DNA from: Pleodorina starrii
Lineage: Eukaryota > Chlorophyta > Chlorophyceae > Chlamydomonadales > Volvocaceae
DNA: 64,000 nucleotides
Assembly: GCA_030267565.1 (NCBI GenBank)
Contig: BRXU01000031.1
Coordinates: 124,001-188,000 of the forward strand
Direction: 5' to 3'
Shown: positions 1-13,300 of the stretch, piece after piece
Layout: each line of letters begins with the position of its first letter
Numbering within the stretch: the stretch's first letter is position 1
The notes under the pieces: generated by a model
What the model was told of the DNA's origin: nothing
What the model saw: only the letters and a program-made list of their open reading frames with translations
Databases searched by the model: none
Made by a program: the position numbers and the translations under genes

Positions 1-3000
1 GGCCGGCTGGAGATCTGCAGAGCAGGCCGCTGGGGCACCATCTGTGACGCGGGCTGGGGCTGGGACGACGCGCGCGTGGCCTGCCGCCAGCTGGGTTTCC
101 CGGCCGGTGGCGAGGCGCTACCAGGCGGCTACTTCCCTAACGCCTCCGCGGCCACGCCCATCCATTTCACCAACCTTACGTGCCTTGGCAGCGAAGCGAC
201 GCTTGCGAGCTGCAGCTTCGTCACCACAAACAACTGCAGCCACAAGCTCGATGCAGGGTTGATCTGCTCAAACGACGCGGTGGCGTCGCCGCCGCCGGCG
301 GCCAACTTCACCAACGGAAGCAACTCCACGCCGACCGGGAACTACCCCTGCGGGGAGGACGGCACGCTGCGACTGGTGCCCATCGTGGGTCCCGTCCTGG
401 TGTCAAGCTGGAACAGGACGGAGCGGGAGAGGTACACGGGCAGCAGCAGCATCGCGCCGGCTAGGGGGCGGCTGGAGGTGTGCCTCTCGGGGCAGTGGGG
501 CAGGTGAGGATGGGCTGAGGGATACAGAAAACCCTCCTGAAGGGCGGTGAGGGCGTAGCGCGGTGAGGTAACCGAGGGGGCGCTGAGCTTCCAGCTGCCG
601 GTGGGGCAGGTGCCAGGGGAAGAGCGGGATGCGGGAAAGGAGCAACTGCAGTGGCGCCTGGGTTTGGATTTGGGTTGGGTTGGGTTGGCCCTTGCCCCAC
701 GCTCCGGCCCCGACTCGAAACTGACCCGCCGAGCAGTGCCTGGCCCAATATGCCACAACCTGCCATCCCAAACCGAATCCGCCACGGCAATATCTTGTCA
801 ACCCGCCGCAGTGTTTGCGATGACGAATGGAGCAACACCGACGCCGCCGTGGCATGCCGACAGTTTGGCTTTGCGACTGGCTGGGCAGTTTCGCGTGGTG
901 GTGCGTCCGGAACGCCCATCCTAAACTGGAGCTTATCCGGCCTCGCCCCGGGTCCCCTCAACATGTCCATATGGCTTTCCAATCTCGACTGCACCGGCAC
1001 GGAGGGCAGGCTCCTCAATTGCGCCCGCCGCTCCCCGATTGGGCGAACCGCCTGCACGCACCAAGAGGACGCGGGCGTGCTGTGCTTCCCCTCGGCGACG
1101 GCCCCGGCGGCGCCGCCGCTGCCGCCGCCTCGCGAGTGTGCCGAGGACGGCGCGCTGCGGCTGGTGCCGCTGGCAGGGCAGGGCCAGCCCGCGGGCGCGG
1201 GCCGGCTGGAGGTCTGCTACGCCGGGCGCTACGGGCAGGTCTGCGACAACGGCTTCGGGCTGCCGGAGGCGCGGGTGGCGTGCCGGCAGCTGGGCTACCT
1301 TTACGGCCGTCCCATGGGTCCGTCGAACGCCTCCGTGGCGGGCGACCCCGGCGCGGGCGCATTCTTCTGGATGAGCGACGTTGACTGCACCGTGACCAGC
1401 ACGGAATCGGGGAGCGTGTTCTGGCGTCTGACGCAGTGCCTGTTCTCCGGCTGGGGCGGCGGGACCTGTGACACTCGACGCCAGGCGGTGGGGCTGCTGT
1501 GCTCCAACGACTCCGCCATCATCGCCCCCTCCCCGCCGCGTCCGCCGCCCAGCCCATATCTATGTAAGCCGCGCGGCCCGGGGGGCGGCGCCAACTTGTC
1601 ACTCGACCTCCACTCTTCTACTAGCGGGAACGGGCGTCAGGTGTCTTGCTGCCTTTTTTCAAATCGTGTTTTACAGGCTGGGCCACTGCTTCTGTCCTAT
1701 CACTAACCACAACAACGTGTGGTTTATTTCGCTCTGTCGGCATCGCTAGGCTTGCTCCGGGCAACTGCCCGTTCAGTTGACTTGCCCGGCAATCTGACCA
1801 GCAATAATAATACGCCCGACGGAGCCGAGGCGTGGGTTATGGGAGCAGGAGGGGTGGGGTGTCGGGTTGCCAAGCAAGCATGGTGAACCGCGGCCACCAC
1901 TGCATCATGGGAAGTTTGCGCCCGCTGTGCGTGTGTGTCTTGTTCCGGCGTTCGCTTCGCAGGTACCAACCTCGGCAGCTCGCGGATCGTGGGCGGCAAC
2001 ACGAGCGCGGGGCGCGTGGAGGTGTGCTCCACCGCTGGCTTGTGGGGAACGGTGAGCAGCGAGCACACACGGCGGCGGCCTGCGATTGCTCCAAACAGCG
2101 CATGGTTTCAGCCCGACCTTAAACCCACGCTTGGTTAGGCCCCGAATCGGCAACCTGGAAGCCTTCAAATCCGCCCGGAGCAGGGCAGGAGTCGTCGCTT
2201 AGGGTTGCGCGCTTGCGCCGCCGTCATCCCGAGCCTTCGCTAGGCAGGGCCAGAGCCGCTGCCGCGCCGTCCCCCTGCCCTGCGGTGCTTAGGGAAGTCC
2301 GGGCAATCGTGCTACGAGTGGAGAAAGGGCCTTTGCGGCCGCGATGTGTGGGGCACGGGTGCCGCATGTTGCTCGTAGTGACGCCAGTCTTCGCCCTCGC
2401 TCAGCCCCCACTCGCGGAAACCTTTTCTCGCAGGTCTGCGACAGCGGCTGGGCGAGTGCCGACGCGGTCGTCGTGTGTCGAGAGAACGGTTTCGCCGCTG
2501 GCGCGGCGGTGGCGGGCGGCGGGCCCTTCCCAGCCGGCGGCACCGACCAGCAGATCCTGATCGCCGACGTCGCCTGCACAGGCTCCGAGACCAAACTGAC
2601 TACGTGCGCCAGCCGCGCCGCCGCAGCGGTACCAGGCTGCGCAGACCACAAGCGGGATGCGGGGGTTGTGTGCTGGAACCCGTCGCCGCCACCGCTGCCG
2701 CCGCCAAACGCCAGGGCGCCACCGCCGCCACTAAACATCACCTGTGAGTAGGCTGGCGCGAGCTCGCGGTGCCCGTCATCCCCTGCCGGTTCCGTGCCAA
2801 CTTGAAGCAGCTTGGGCATGAGCAGCCTTTGGGGACCGCGGCTTTGGTTGGGCAGACCGCACCTGTCTGCTGCGCTTGCTTGCCAGTTCGGGCATCCCCG
2901 CACACACGATGAAAGGGGGCGGCGACCTTCTGCCTGCTCGAATTGCCGCGGCCGACACCCTTCAATAGCAACCTGGGAAAAACAGCACTCGGCCATTACA

Positions 3001-3579
3001 ACAGGCAAATATCTTGCCCTGGTGGCTTCTTCTGACGGCTGGAGAGAGCAACGCTTGGGTCAGAAGCCCTCGCCTTTCTAAACTTTCCCTTGGTCAATTT
3101 CCTGCCCACACAAATACACGCCCTCATGAACTATGTTCCATCCTCCAAATTATAAGAATAAAAATGTATTGTTATGATCATCTGTTTTGATTTGCAAAAC
3201 AGGCGACGTGGAGGGTGCCATCCGCATCGTGGGCAGCCCGAACGTGCTGCAGACGTCCACGCCCGCCGTGGGCAGAGTGGACATCTGCCACGGGAATCAG
3301 TGGGGCGCGATTTGCAACCGATACGAGGACGACGACTACTCATGGGACGATATAAACGCCGCGACGGTGTGTCGGCAGTTCACGGGGAGAGCCGGCAACG
3401 CAAGGGCGTTAGACATTTCGAACCCTAGAATCCCGCCGCGTCCTGCCGGCATGCGGTTCTGGAAGTACAATGTGATTTGCGCAGGGGATGAACCTGAGTT
3501 GACGAGCTGCGAAGGGGGCGGCTGGGGCACGCCGGACAATTGCACCGCATCTGATGTTGCTGGTGTTCGATGCGATTAG
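1..3579 (+). CDS. Multi-SRCR-domain protein (5' end outside window)
   Basis: Exons seen: 1-503, 812-1563, 1963-2051, 2434-2743 and 3203-3579 (stop TAG). All junctions are GT-AG and phase-compatible. The product has about five scavenger-receptor cysteine-rich domains. The first is cut by the window edge, and later ones begin with motifs such as DGTLRLV, DGALRLV and GAIRIV. Each continues as GRLEVC, WG.VCD.GW and VACRQLGF, with the usual Cys spacing. Proline-rich linkers separate the domains. SRCR domains are extracellular ligand-binding modules, so the protein is probably secreted or surface-exposed. The window starts inside an exon that is almost identical to the exon beginning at 11181 of the downstream gene. 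The missing 5' part may therefore also carry a Kazal and protease region, but that is inference. Compared with the downstream copy it has one additional SRCR domain, encoded by 1963-2051 plus 2434-2743. Confidence 0.88.
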
Positions 3580-6500
3580 GAGCGCGCCCGCGGCACGACG
3601 TGGTACGCTGGCGGCCGGCGCCAAGTTGATAACGAACGAATAGTGGGCCGGGTGCATTAGACTGGGCCATCGACACGATTCTTTGTTTGTCTTTGACTCT
3701 TGGGGGGGGCCGGGGATGACTACGAAGAAATCTCTTGGGGACTCTTGGATTTGCGGAGGTCAAAGACGAGCAACCATCCACGGGGCCCTTCAAACGTCCT
3801 CGGCCTCCTTAGTTGGTTTCTGCAATTGATTAAGGCGACACCGACAATTAACTCCAATTGATTTGTCCGTCTGAAAAGCCGCTGCGTTGTATTGCTGCAA
3901 GAGGCCTAGTTCCGCAGGCTGCCCTGTTTAGTTGCGTTTTGCGTGTGCGCGTGATTCGCCCCGGCGGACATCCGGCAAAATCGTGTGGAGCGATGACAAA
4001 GCGCCGCCTCGCTCTGGGGCGCTTTGCTTGGCGTGTGTGCGCGCGACATATATGCGTCCTAATGCGCTCGCCGCGGCGGTGGGCGACATGCACGGCAGGA
4101 TGCTGACATGTATGTCAAGCACGACGAAAGTACGGACGACTGCAGGGTTGTTTTATACCGGTAATGAATTCCCGATGTTTTGTGGCGCAGAGAGCATGGA
4201 CCCGTAGACCGGACGCTTGGCGCGTAGACCTTTTCTAGGGTTCCAAGTTGCCGCGGCTCGCTGTGACTGTGAGCAAGAGTGCGTGCGGCTTAAGTGACAT
4301 AAGCGAGAGCGTCGAGGGTACGCAGGGCGGCGCAGGGCTGTGGATGAATCAGACGACTTGGACACACGTGGTTGCACTGGGGCTCGGCTGTGAGGCACGG
4401 TTATCATTGTCATGTGGCCCTTTCGTCCCTGACTGACATGTGACCCATAGGTCCTTCACCACACTTGGCTCGTAAGGGGACTGTGGAGGATTAGGCCTTA
4501 CTGCCGTTTAGTAGTGCAACTTGAGGCCCGTCTTTTTGTTGCCCGTTTTAGGAGTGGCATTGCAGGCACGGCGCGCTTATCTTTCATGAACCAACATGTA
4601 TGGACATGAAGATTTATACCGGGACGCAGTTGAATCTGTACGATTACAGTATCCCTATGGCGGGACACGAACGAGCATGGATGGTGCCGTACCATTCGGT
4701 GCATTCGGTGCATGAGTGCGCCTGCTAAGAAGCCGCTGCCTGGCAACCCTACGCGAGATGACGCATGGCATGCGGGCATCTTGCCGCGCTGCTACTGCAT
4801 GCGGCGCTCATCACCACGGCGGTAGGCAGTCGAGGGCCGCTCCGAAACCCACGTCAGCCTGTTCATTCCAAGCGCGCGTGCGGCGTTTCGTGTAACCGAA
4901 ACCTTATTCGGTATGCTCCCTCCCTCGCTCCCCCGTCACCGCTGTGCATCACGCGAGACACCAATGCCATGGGAGGCCTGCACCAAGTTGTACCGGTATG
5001 TGTACCAAGTGGGGTCAGACGGGGACGCCCTCAGCCCTGCCAGGCCGGCTGATGGCTGGACGGTGCTGACGGGCGCACGGGCAGGCTGGCGGCTCCTCAA
5101 AGCACGGCTCCGCAACATTCCTTATCCAACTACCGTCTGCAGTCCACACACGCACACAGTAGAGTCGTTCTAGATGAGGTGGCTTGAGGGATCCCGCAGA
5201 AAAGATGGGCTTCCGTGGACTCCGGCTATCCGTTTTGCAAGTTACTAGCTAACTGTTGTACGATGGACCCAATAGTATCACCTCACACTAGTGCTGAGGT
5301 CGAATTCCAAACCCGCGGAAGGCGGGCCCGAGCGATCAGAAGATATGGCCCGGAACTTATGGCAAAACTTTGGGCAAAACCCCCAGAGTGCGAGCACCCG
5401 ACCCCCAGAGTGTAAGCACCGGACGCCTGAGGGGGTAGGCGCCAATCAGGCTTGCCAGGGAACCCCCCGTTACCCGTCTACCACCCTACAAATTGCAATA
5501 TACACCGGCCTGCCAAGGAAAGCCCGAAAACACAACCGCCCAGGTTGGCTCATGAGTGGTCGACAACCGCTCTCGGGCGGCCCGCTCTTGCGTGTGGGGT
5601 TCGGGTGTGTTCACGGCCACAGGGGCCGCAAACGGAGGGTTAGCGGAGGATTAGCGATTTGCGCATCAACTGGTCATCAGACTCTCCCGTCTCCCAGCTG
5701 AAGCCGAGTTACGGTCAGGTGTGTTGTTGCGCCTACTTCTGGGTGGCCGAGCCGCCGAGGCCCGTCGCCATGCGGGAGCCTCTCAGCCTCATGGCTCATA
5801 CATTTCTCCGTGGTCATAGTCGCGTGGTCCTGCGCTGCTCGCTCCCCGCCCTCTCGCTTTCCCTCCGGGGAGAGCGGTACCATTCAGGTTAAACCCTAAA
5901 TGACCCTCCCCCAGGGATTCGCTAGGTTCTGCCTAGGTGGCTCGTGCTGTCTTGCCTGGTTGCGCATTTGAATTGCCTCGGTAGCTGCTGCTCGACCAGC
6001 TGGCTGCTGGATCTATCCTTCCAAGCAAGGGTCCGGGGCGTACTGCGTAAGAGGCGTAAAAACAGGTAAAAATGTGAAACAGGGGGACTGGAAATATCAG
6101 GAGCCGAGTATGGCGAGAGTCGAAGGTCCCCAGCAGACCCCCTTTTGTCGTGGGATACGTATCGGTCGTCCAAACTCGGTCCCTGCCCGGAAACGGCCAG
6201 GCCGGGGAAAATATGGATGTCGCAGCAAAGTGCGCACACCGGGCCAGCGACCGCAGCAGAGAATAGTAAAAAAAGTTTGAAGAGAAACATCAATGGACTG
6301 CAGGAGTAAGTGCAGCGGCGCCGGGGCTTGGAGCTGCATGCCAGCCGGGATAGCTGGGATCGTGCATCTCCCAGCTGGACGAGCGTTGAGCGTTGTTCGC
6401 TTATTCCGTCGCGAGTGAACATCGCGAAGAGGCAGGCGGGCTAAAACTGGCAAGGTTGTTTTAGCTTCACGTATAGATTCGCATTTAAGCCGATAAATTC

Positions 6501-7317
6501 TCTTCGTCGAGTGCCGGAGACCTGCACCCTCCTGCACCCAGAGAACGGTCTGTATTCCGTGACTCAGTCGTCCGGCACAGGTGAAGCCCCGTACTAGCAA
6601 CACAGATTTGTTCATGTTAGCACATGGCGAGCGGCCCGGTTGTAGGCAGATCATGTCGCACACGCACGCCGCGCACTTCGCCGCTGCAGACACAGGATCA
6701 GGGGCGTCGCGGGCTCGCGGCGCAGACTGCATCTTTGCCGAAACCACGAAAATTCTGACTTCTTTATCATTATCCTCTCTGTCAGGCATAGCGTCTATGG
6801 CTGCTCCCCCTTTGCCTTCGCGCCCGCAGGTCGTGCACGTGATACCGGTACTCGCCCACAAGTGCATGATAATAGCAGTGCCTAATTTCTTAAACCTTCA
6901 ATCCGATGGATGTCTTTCGTTTCCTCAGGGTCGGAGCGCAATCTGCCTTGTAATCACGAATTTCCAGCCCGCGAAAGCCGTGACTAACTCCAGGCAATTA
7001 ATCCAGCTTTTTCCCCCAAACACACTAACTTCGTAGTCTTTAGTCGGTATTAATGTAGAATAATACGTGATACCTCTTCCATTTATACATATGTAAGGGC
7101 ACGGTTGAGATTATTAAAGCACTTGCGTTGCTCATTCGGTTGACAGTTTTCCCGCACCGGTTATGAAGCTACACTGTATCTGTCGCCTTACGCATACAGA
7201 TCAACAGATGTCATTAAATATGAAAGAGAAACATTTACAGCGAGTTCACGAACATTATGTTTAGCTGTGACTAATAATTTCTGCCCGTAGGCACACTCGG
7301 TATCAGCGTCGGCGGCC
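3580..7317. other. Intergenic, 3.7 kb between SRCR-family genes
   Basis: No reading frame here combines length, third-position G/C bias and recognisable motifs. The stretch from about 6880 to 7300 is noticeably AT-richer than the coding DNA and lies directly upstream of the next gene, so it probably holds that gene's promoter and 5' UTR. I see no RNA gene or transposon protein. Confidence 0.6.
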
Positions 7318-10300
7318 ATGCCCTCATTATTTCACACAGGCACCGGTGCTTGGAATTATTTTCTCCTCATATCACTTGTGATTGCTTTGGAGTCACGACC
7401 GGCAGTCGCGACGCCCGCGCCATGGGAATGCGAGAATTGCCCGCAGTCTGTCCATCCGGTCTGCGTGAACGGTATAACGTTTCGACATCGGTGCATTGCC
7501 GAATGTCAAGGCTATCTGGAGATTCTCGACGGTTCCTGCGAAGGTGAGGAGCGCAACGGCTTGCGCCGCAAGCTTCTCCAGGAGCCTCAAGCAACCCTGG
7601 AAAGTCCGTGTCCATCACTGCCACAGGCGATGACCTACTACAGCAGGTGCCCTGGACCGGGAGTACGGCAGCCGCTACTGTCAGCACCGCTCAGGACGGA
7701 GATGGGACGGAAGAAGCGGCGGCGGATCTAACGCAAGATGCTCCAGGAGGCGTCGGCCTTCAATTCCGTTTGAGCAGCGCTGGCAGGTCTCCCTCGTCGT
7801 CGCCGTCGCCGTCGTCGACTACGTCCTCATCCGAGTCGAAGTCCTCAAGACGCTCCAGGAGAATCGCGCGGTTCAGCAAAGAGGGGCTGGTGTTTGTAGG
7901 CTCGCTGAAGCTTCGGAAAGGACCGACTGCAGCCGATGATAATGATGATGACCCGAACTCCAGCCACTTTCGAAGCAGGTAAGCAAGGGCAAGCCATAAG
8001 CCTACACACAAGCGCGACGCCGGGGCTACCTGTACTATCGCCTTTTTCCTAGCGGGCTGTTCATGTAGAGCCCGAGCAGAAAAAGTTGGTGCAGGTTGGT
8101 GCGTTGACAGGTCGTTCCATGCAAACGGGATTGCGAGCGTGCAATCCAAGGCAGCGGACATTCTGATTTCCACACATAATTGCAGGCGCTGCCGCTGTAG
8201 GAACAGTCCACTGGGTTGTTTATATATCCTGCACATCTCTGCGCTGTCGGAAATGCACCGTTACCGCAGGTTTCGTTGCCCTTACGAATTGCAAATCCCG
8301 AACCGTGCGCCACATAAGAAATTGCCAGCACTTTGGCACAGCTCCACCTTTCGCAAGCACATGTTGACGTACCCGTTGCAGATTGGCTGCAAGCAACCGC
8401 GACCAAGCCAGCTCTGGCGGCAGCAAGGCCGAAGGACGGCTGATGGTGGGTCCGGGGAGACCGATGGTGACAAGGGCGACGCGCACCGCGACTCCCCGCA
8501 CATGTGCAGCAGCTGCGTGCGGGCTCCATTTCTCACCCCTGCACACGGCTGTACACGCGGGACGGGTATCGTTGTCAGTGTTCAGGAGACCGTACTGGAG
8601 TTGTGTAGTGTAGATCAGGCTAGCCAGCAATTGCAGATCCACCGACTAATGGCGTGTGTGGATGATGCTCCATCACGCATTGCTCAACCCATCCCCCACC
8701 CGTGCCGGACCGCCTCGCCCTCAGTACCACGCATGCCCCGCCTGCTTCCTGTGCTACCCGCGTTGCGAACATCTCATGTCGCGGCTGCACCGGCCCCAAC
8801 GTCGCCTCAATTCCCGCCTGCGGCCTCATCTTGATCGTCCGCCCCATCAGGTTCGTGCCGTACGCTACACCCCGGACGACGGCTCCCTCTTCCTGGAGGC
8901 TGAGCCGCGACAAGCCTACCGCCCTCAGTCGGCTTCCGCAACGGCAGCAGGTCGCCGCCGCGAGCTCTTGCGTGGCGCGGTCAGTAGCCACACCCACACA
9001 GGAAGCGAGAGCCCCCAGCCACTCGCAGCCGATAGCGGTCGTAGCGGCAGCAGTGCCCGCATCCGTGCCCGGGGCTCCAAGGCCGATGACGATTTCGGCG
9101 ACGGCCCAGCCGGGCTAGGCTGGTCCTCGCGCGGCGCAACGGATGGCAGCGGCGACCCGTCAGCCGCGGCGGCGGCGCTCTTAGCCACTGCCACGCGCCG
9201 ACCCATGGGTCATAAGCATCGGCGGGGGCTACGCGGCGCGAACGTCGCCCCCTGGCGCGCCGTTCTGAGCGGATCGGTGTACCCCTTCAGTGCGCTGGCC
9301 TACGTCCGTTACCCGACGGCCCCCGGGTCGGAAACCCGGGAGCGATGCTCCGGAACCTTCATCACACCGTACGACGTGCTGACCGCCGCGCACTGCGTTT
9401 GGAACTTCCGTGACTCGACGGGCTTCAGCGACTGGACGATCTACCCGGGTTTGGACTCGCACCCCATGAATCTGTCGTACTTATCCCCTGAGTACGTCAC
9501 CTTTTACCGTACAGAGAACGTGTCCTCCAACGGCGGCAAGGCCTATTCCAGCGGCGTGCAGCGAGACGTCGTCAACTACTTTGACATTGCCATCATCCGG
9601 CTCAAGCGCAACCACACGGCCTGGCTGGGCATCAAGTACGACTGCGACCGTACTACGTACGGCAAGACCCTGGCGTGCGGTTACCCGTCCGACTCCAGCA
9701 ACTTCACGCCACTGTGCAGTCAGTGCTTCCTGACAACCTCGCAGTGTCGGCCCATGTGGCAGATGTACAACTACTGCTACTCGCGCAAGGGCCAGTCGGG
9801 CATGGCCATAATGGATCTCAACGACACACGCGTGCTGGGCGTGCTGAGCGGCGGCCCATCCGACCAGTGGGACTACTCCTACTGGACGCCCATCGACGCC
9901 TTCCACTTCAGCAACCTCGTCCGCTGGATGTGGCAGCCGCCGCCGCCGCCGCCGCCGTCGCCGCCGCCGCCGCCGCCGCCGCCGCGGCCCTCACCGCCAC
10001 CCCCCGCCTCGCGCTTTCCAACCCCAAAAGCCGGCCCGCCACCCCCGCCGCCGACTGCAAGGCTAGTAAGTTCTGTATGGAATCTATTCACGTCACCGCC
10101 GCCCATATCGAAGGCCAAAAAACGGGCAGCCGAAGCTGCTGACACGCCCGCGGCCAGTGATGGCCTTCTGGTAGACGGAGGTGTGGCTGGCGCCCCGCCG
10201 GGGGCGATTGGTAGCAGCAGCAGCGGCAGCGGCAGCAGCGGCGGCAGCAGCAGCGGCAGCAGCAGCACTGGCATGGTTGGTGGTGCGGTGGTTTGGGAGA

Positions 10301-13300
10301 CGTCTGTGACCGTGACGGACGCTACCCTTGATGATGCCATGTATGATCAGCTATGCACTAGATCCTCGGCAGAATATGAAAGTGCCAGTCGAAGCGGTTC
10401 CGATGCGTCCTGGCAGCCGGCATCCAGTGGCGGCGCTTCGGACTCCAGCGGCGGAGAGGTCAGCGCTTCTGAGGGACTGACACCGACGTTGCTGCCGCCG
10501 ACAGCGTGTAAGTTCGTTGGGTTTAGGGTTTAGGGTTTAGGGTTAGGGTTAGGGTTAGGGTTAGGGTTAGGGTTAGGGTTAGGGTTAGGGTTAGGGTTAG
10601 GGTTAGGGTTAGGGTTAGGGTTAGGGTTAGGGTTTAGGGTTGTAAGTTCGTTTCGCGGGAGAATCGTTTCTGGGTGGCGGGAGCCAATACAGTTGACGTC
10701 CGTCGAAATGAATGCACGAAGCGAGCGAAGAGAGCAGTGATGCGCGGCTGAAGGTTGGACTGATGGAAACGGTTGGAGATGATGGTGGATAACCGCAACA
10801 ATACGGTTGTCATCTGCGCAATTCATCTGGGCGGTGTTTTTCCCTTTGCTTGTCGCTGCCTTGCCTGATTTGTGCTTGTGGCTGCCTTGCCTGATTTGGT
10901 GCTGGTCGGTCAAAATACTGCTGTGCAGAAGGTCCGGAGCGCGATTTGTGGCTATTGCCTGTTCAGGCCCCTCCCACCGCCCGCCACCCGCCGCGCACCA
11001 TGCGCGCGCCTGCTCGCAAGTGCCAAGCCCTCCTTACTCACGCCGTTCATCTTCCCGTCCACTCTTTACCGAGTCGTGCACAAAAACTGTTCTGTCTTCT
11101 CCATTTGCACCATTGCTGAGCCCGCTCTTCGGTTTCTGGCCCCCTAAATTTTGCATCGCCATAACGCGTTGCCAAAACAGGCAAGAACGGCACCCTTCGC
11201 CTCATGGATGGTCCCAACGACTCGTCCGGCCGGCTGGAGATCTGCAGAGCAGGCCGCTGGGGCACCATCTGCGATGCGGGCTGGGGCTGGGACGACGCGC
11301 GCGTGGCCTGCCGCCAGCTGGGTTTCCCGGCCGGCGGCGAGGTGGTCCAGGGCGGGTGGTTCCCGGCCGCGCCCGACGGCACGCCCGTTCACAGCGGCAA
11401 CGTGGCCTGTTCAGGCAACGAGGCGCGCCTGGAGGCCTGCAGGCTGCCGCCGCCGCCGAATGACTGCTACATCAACAGTGACCCCCTCGGCACCATCGAC
11501 CACCGATTCGACGCCGGTCTCATCTGTGCGTACGGCACCGCGGCGGGGCCGGCGGCGGCGGCGGCGGCGGCGGCTTCGGAGCCCTCCGGCGCTACCAACG
11601 GCGGCAGCAACACCTCGCAGCTCCCCGACTACGCCTGCGGCGGCCGGGAGGGCGAGGTGCGGCTGGCGCCGGGCAGCGAGAGGTCACAGCCCGGCAGCTG
11701 GGTCGGGGGACGGCTGGAGGTGTGCGTAAACGGGCAGTGGGGCAGGTGCGTGCGTTCGTACACGTGTGCGGAGAGGGGTTGAGGCGGGTGGGTTGCGGAC
11801 TAGCGGACTTGCGGTGCATTCCAGCGCCGTGGCGCGCTGCGGGGTCGCGGTTGGATTGGCGGCCGTTGTGTGGGAGTAACGTGCTTGTCCCTTCCCTGGC
11901 GATAACGTGATCTGACTTGACATGACTTGACATGACAGGCGCTCGGTTTGGGTTACTCCACACGCTTTGTTGCCGGGACCAATCCGACGGCGAGGCGTGC
12001 TTAGGCAAGTCGCCCCGTCCCACGCATTGGCTTTTTCTTTCCGCCTGCCCGACCCGTGATTGTCGGTCGGTGATCAGATGCCTCCCTCGCGCTCCACGGC
12101 TGTTGCTCCCTCGGTAGGTGACGGTAGGTAACGGTAGGTTCTAGGGTTCTACGCTGCGCTGGGCGCCCCACGTTGCCTCTAAACCCCACGCTGCCTCTAA
12201 GCAGCGACCCCTCCCTGGACTCGCCCCGCCACCGCAGCGTGTGCGACGACGGTTGGAACAGCCCCGACGCCGCCGTAGCGTGCCGGCAACTGGGCTACCC
12301 CGCCGGCGGCTGGGCCCTCTCCCGCTCCGCCGCCGCCATCTCCCCGCCTACCCCCGGGTTCGCGCTCGCGCTGGCACTCGCGGGCCTCGCCCCGGGTCCC
12401 CTCAACATGTCCATATGGATCTCCAATCTTGACTGCACCGGCACGGAGGGCAGGCTCCTCAATTGCGCCCGCCGCTCCCCGATTGGGCGAACCGCCTGCA
12501 CGCACCAAGAGGACGCGGGCGTGCTGTGCTTCTTGTCCGCAGCGACGGCCCCGGCGGCGCCGCCGCTGCCGCCGCCGCCCGAGTGCTCCGAGGACGGCGC
12601 GCTGCGGTTGGTGCCGCTGGCGGGGCAGAGCCAGCCCGCGGGCGCGGGCCGGCTGGAGGTCTGCTACGCCGGGCGCTACGGGCAGGTCTGCGACAACGGC
12701 TTCGGGCTGCCGGAGGCGCGGGTGGCGTGCCGGCAGCTGGGCTACCTTTACGGCCGTCCCATGGGTCCGTCGAACGCCGCCGTGGCGGGCGACCCCGGCG
12801 CGGGCGCGTTCTTCTGGATGAGCGACGTTAACTGCACAATACGTAATGTGGAGCTGGGATTCTGGCGTCTGACGCAGTGCATGTTCTCGGGCTGGGGCGG
12901 CGGGACCTGTGACATTCGACGCCAGGCGGTGGGGCTGCTGTGCTCCAATGGATCCCCGTCGCCGCCGGCGTCCCCGCCGCCGGCGCCGCCTCAGCTTCCG
13001 CCACCGCCAGTCAGGCCCCCGCCGGCCCTCAGCCTCGTCTGTAAGTGCCCAGAAATCTGGATCGGGGCTGAACCTGACATGGCGGCCTGGGAGCCATGGA
13101 CGTGTAGCTCTTCGTCCCTCAAGCAGTGAATCTGCCGTTGCATGTTGCATGGCCGTGTGTGTGGTTACAGCCCGAACGTCATGTACCGTAGTGACCGGCA
13201 GCTTCAGACCTAGCATGCGGCTGGTTTTGTCATTTGCGAGCCAGGAGTGCGACTCAACGCGCAGCAGCAGCAGGGCGTGGACAGCACCCTCTAATTGCCA

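Noticed and set aside
10519..10640. True chromosome end or assembly join
   Set aside because: Unique sequence of the same gene continues on both sides, with correct splicing phase and a 12-bp flanking duplication.
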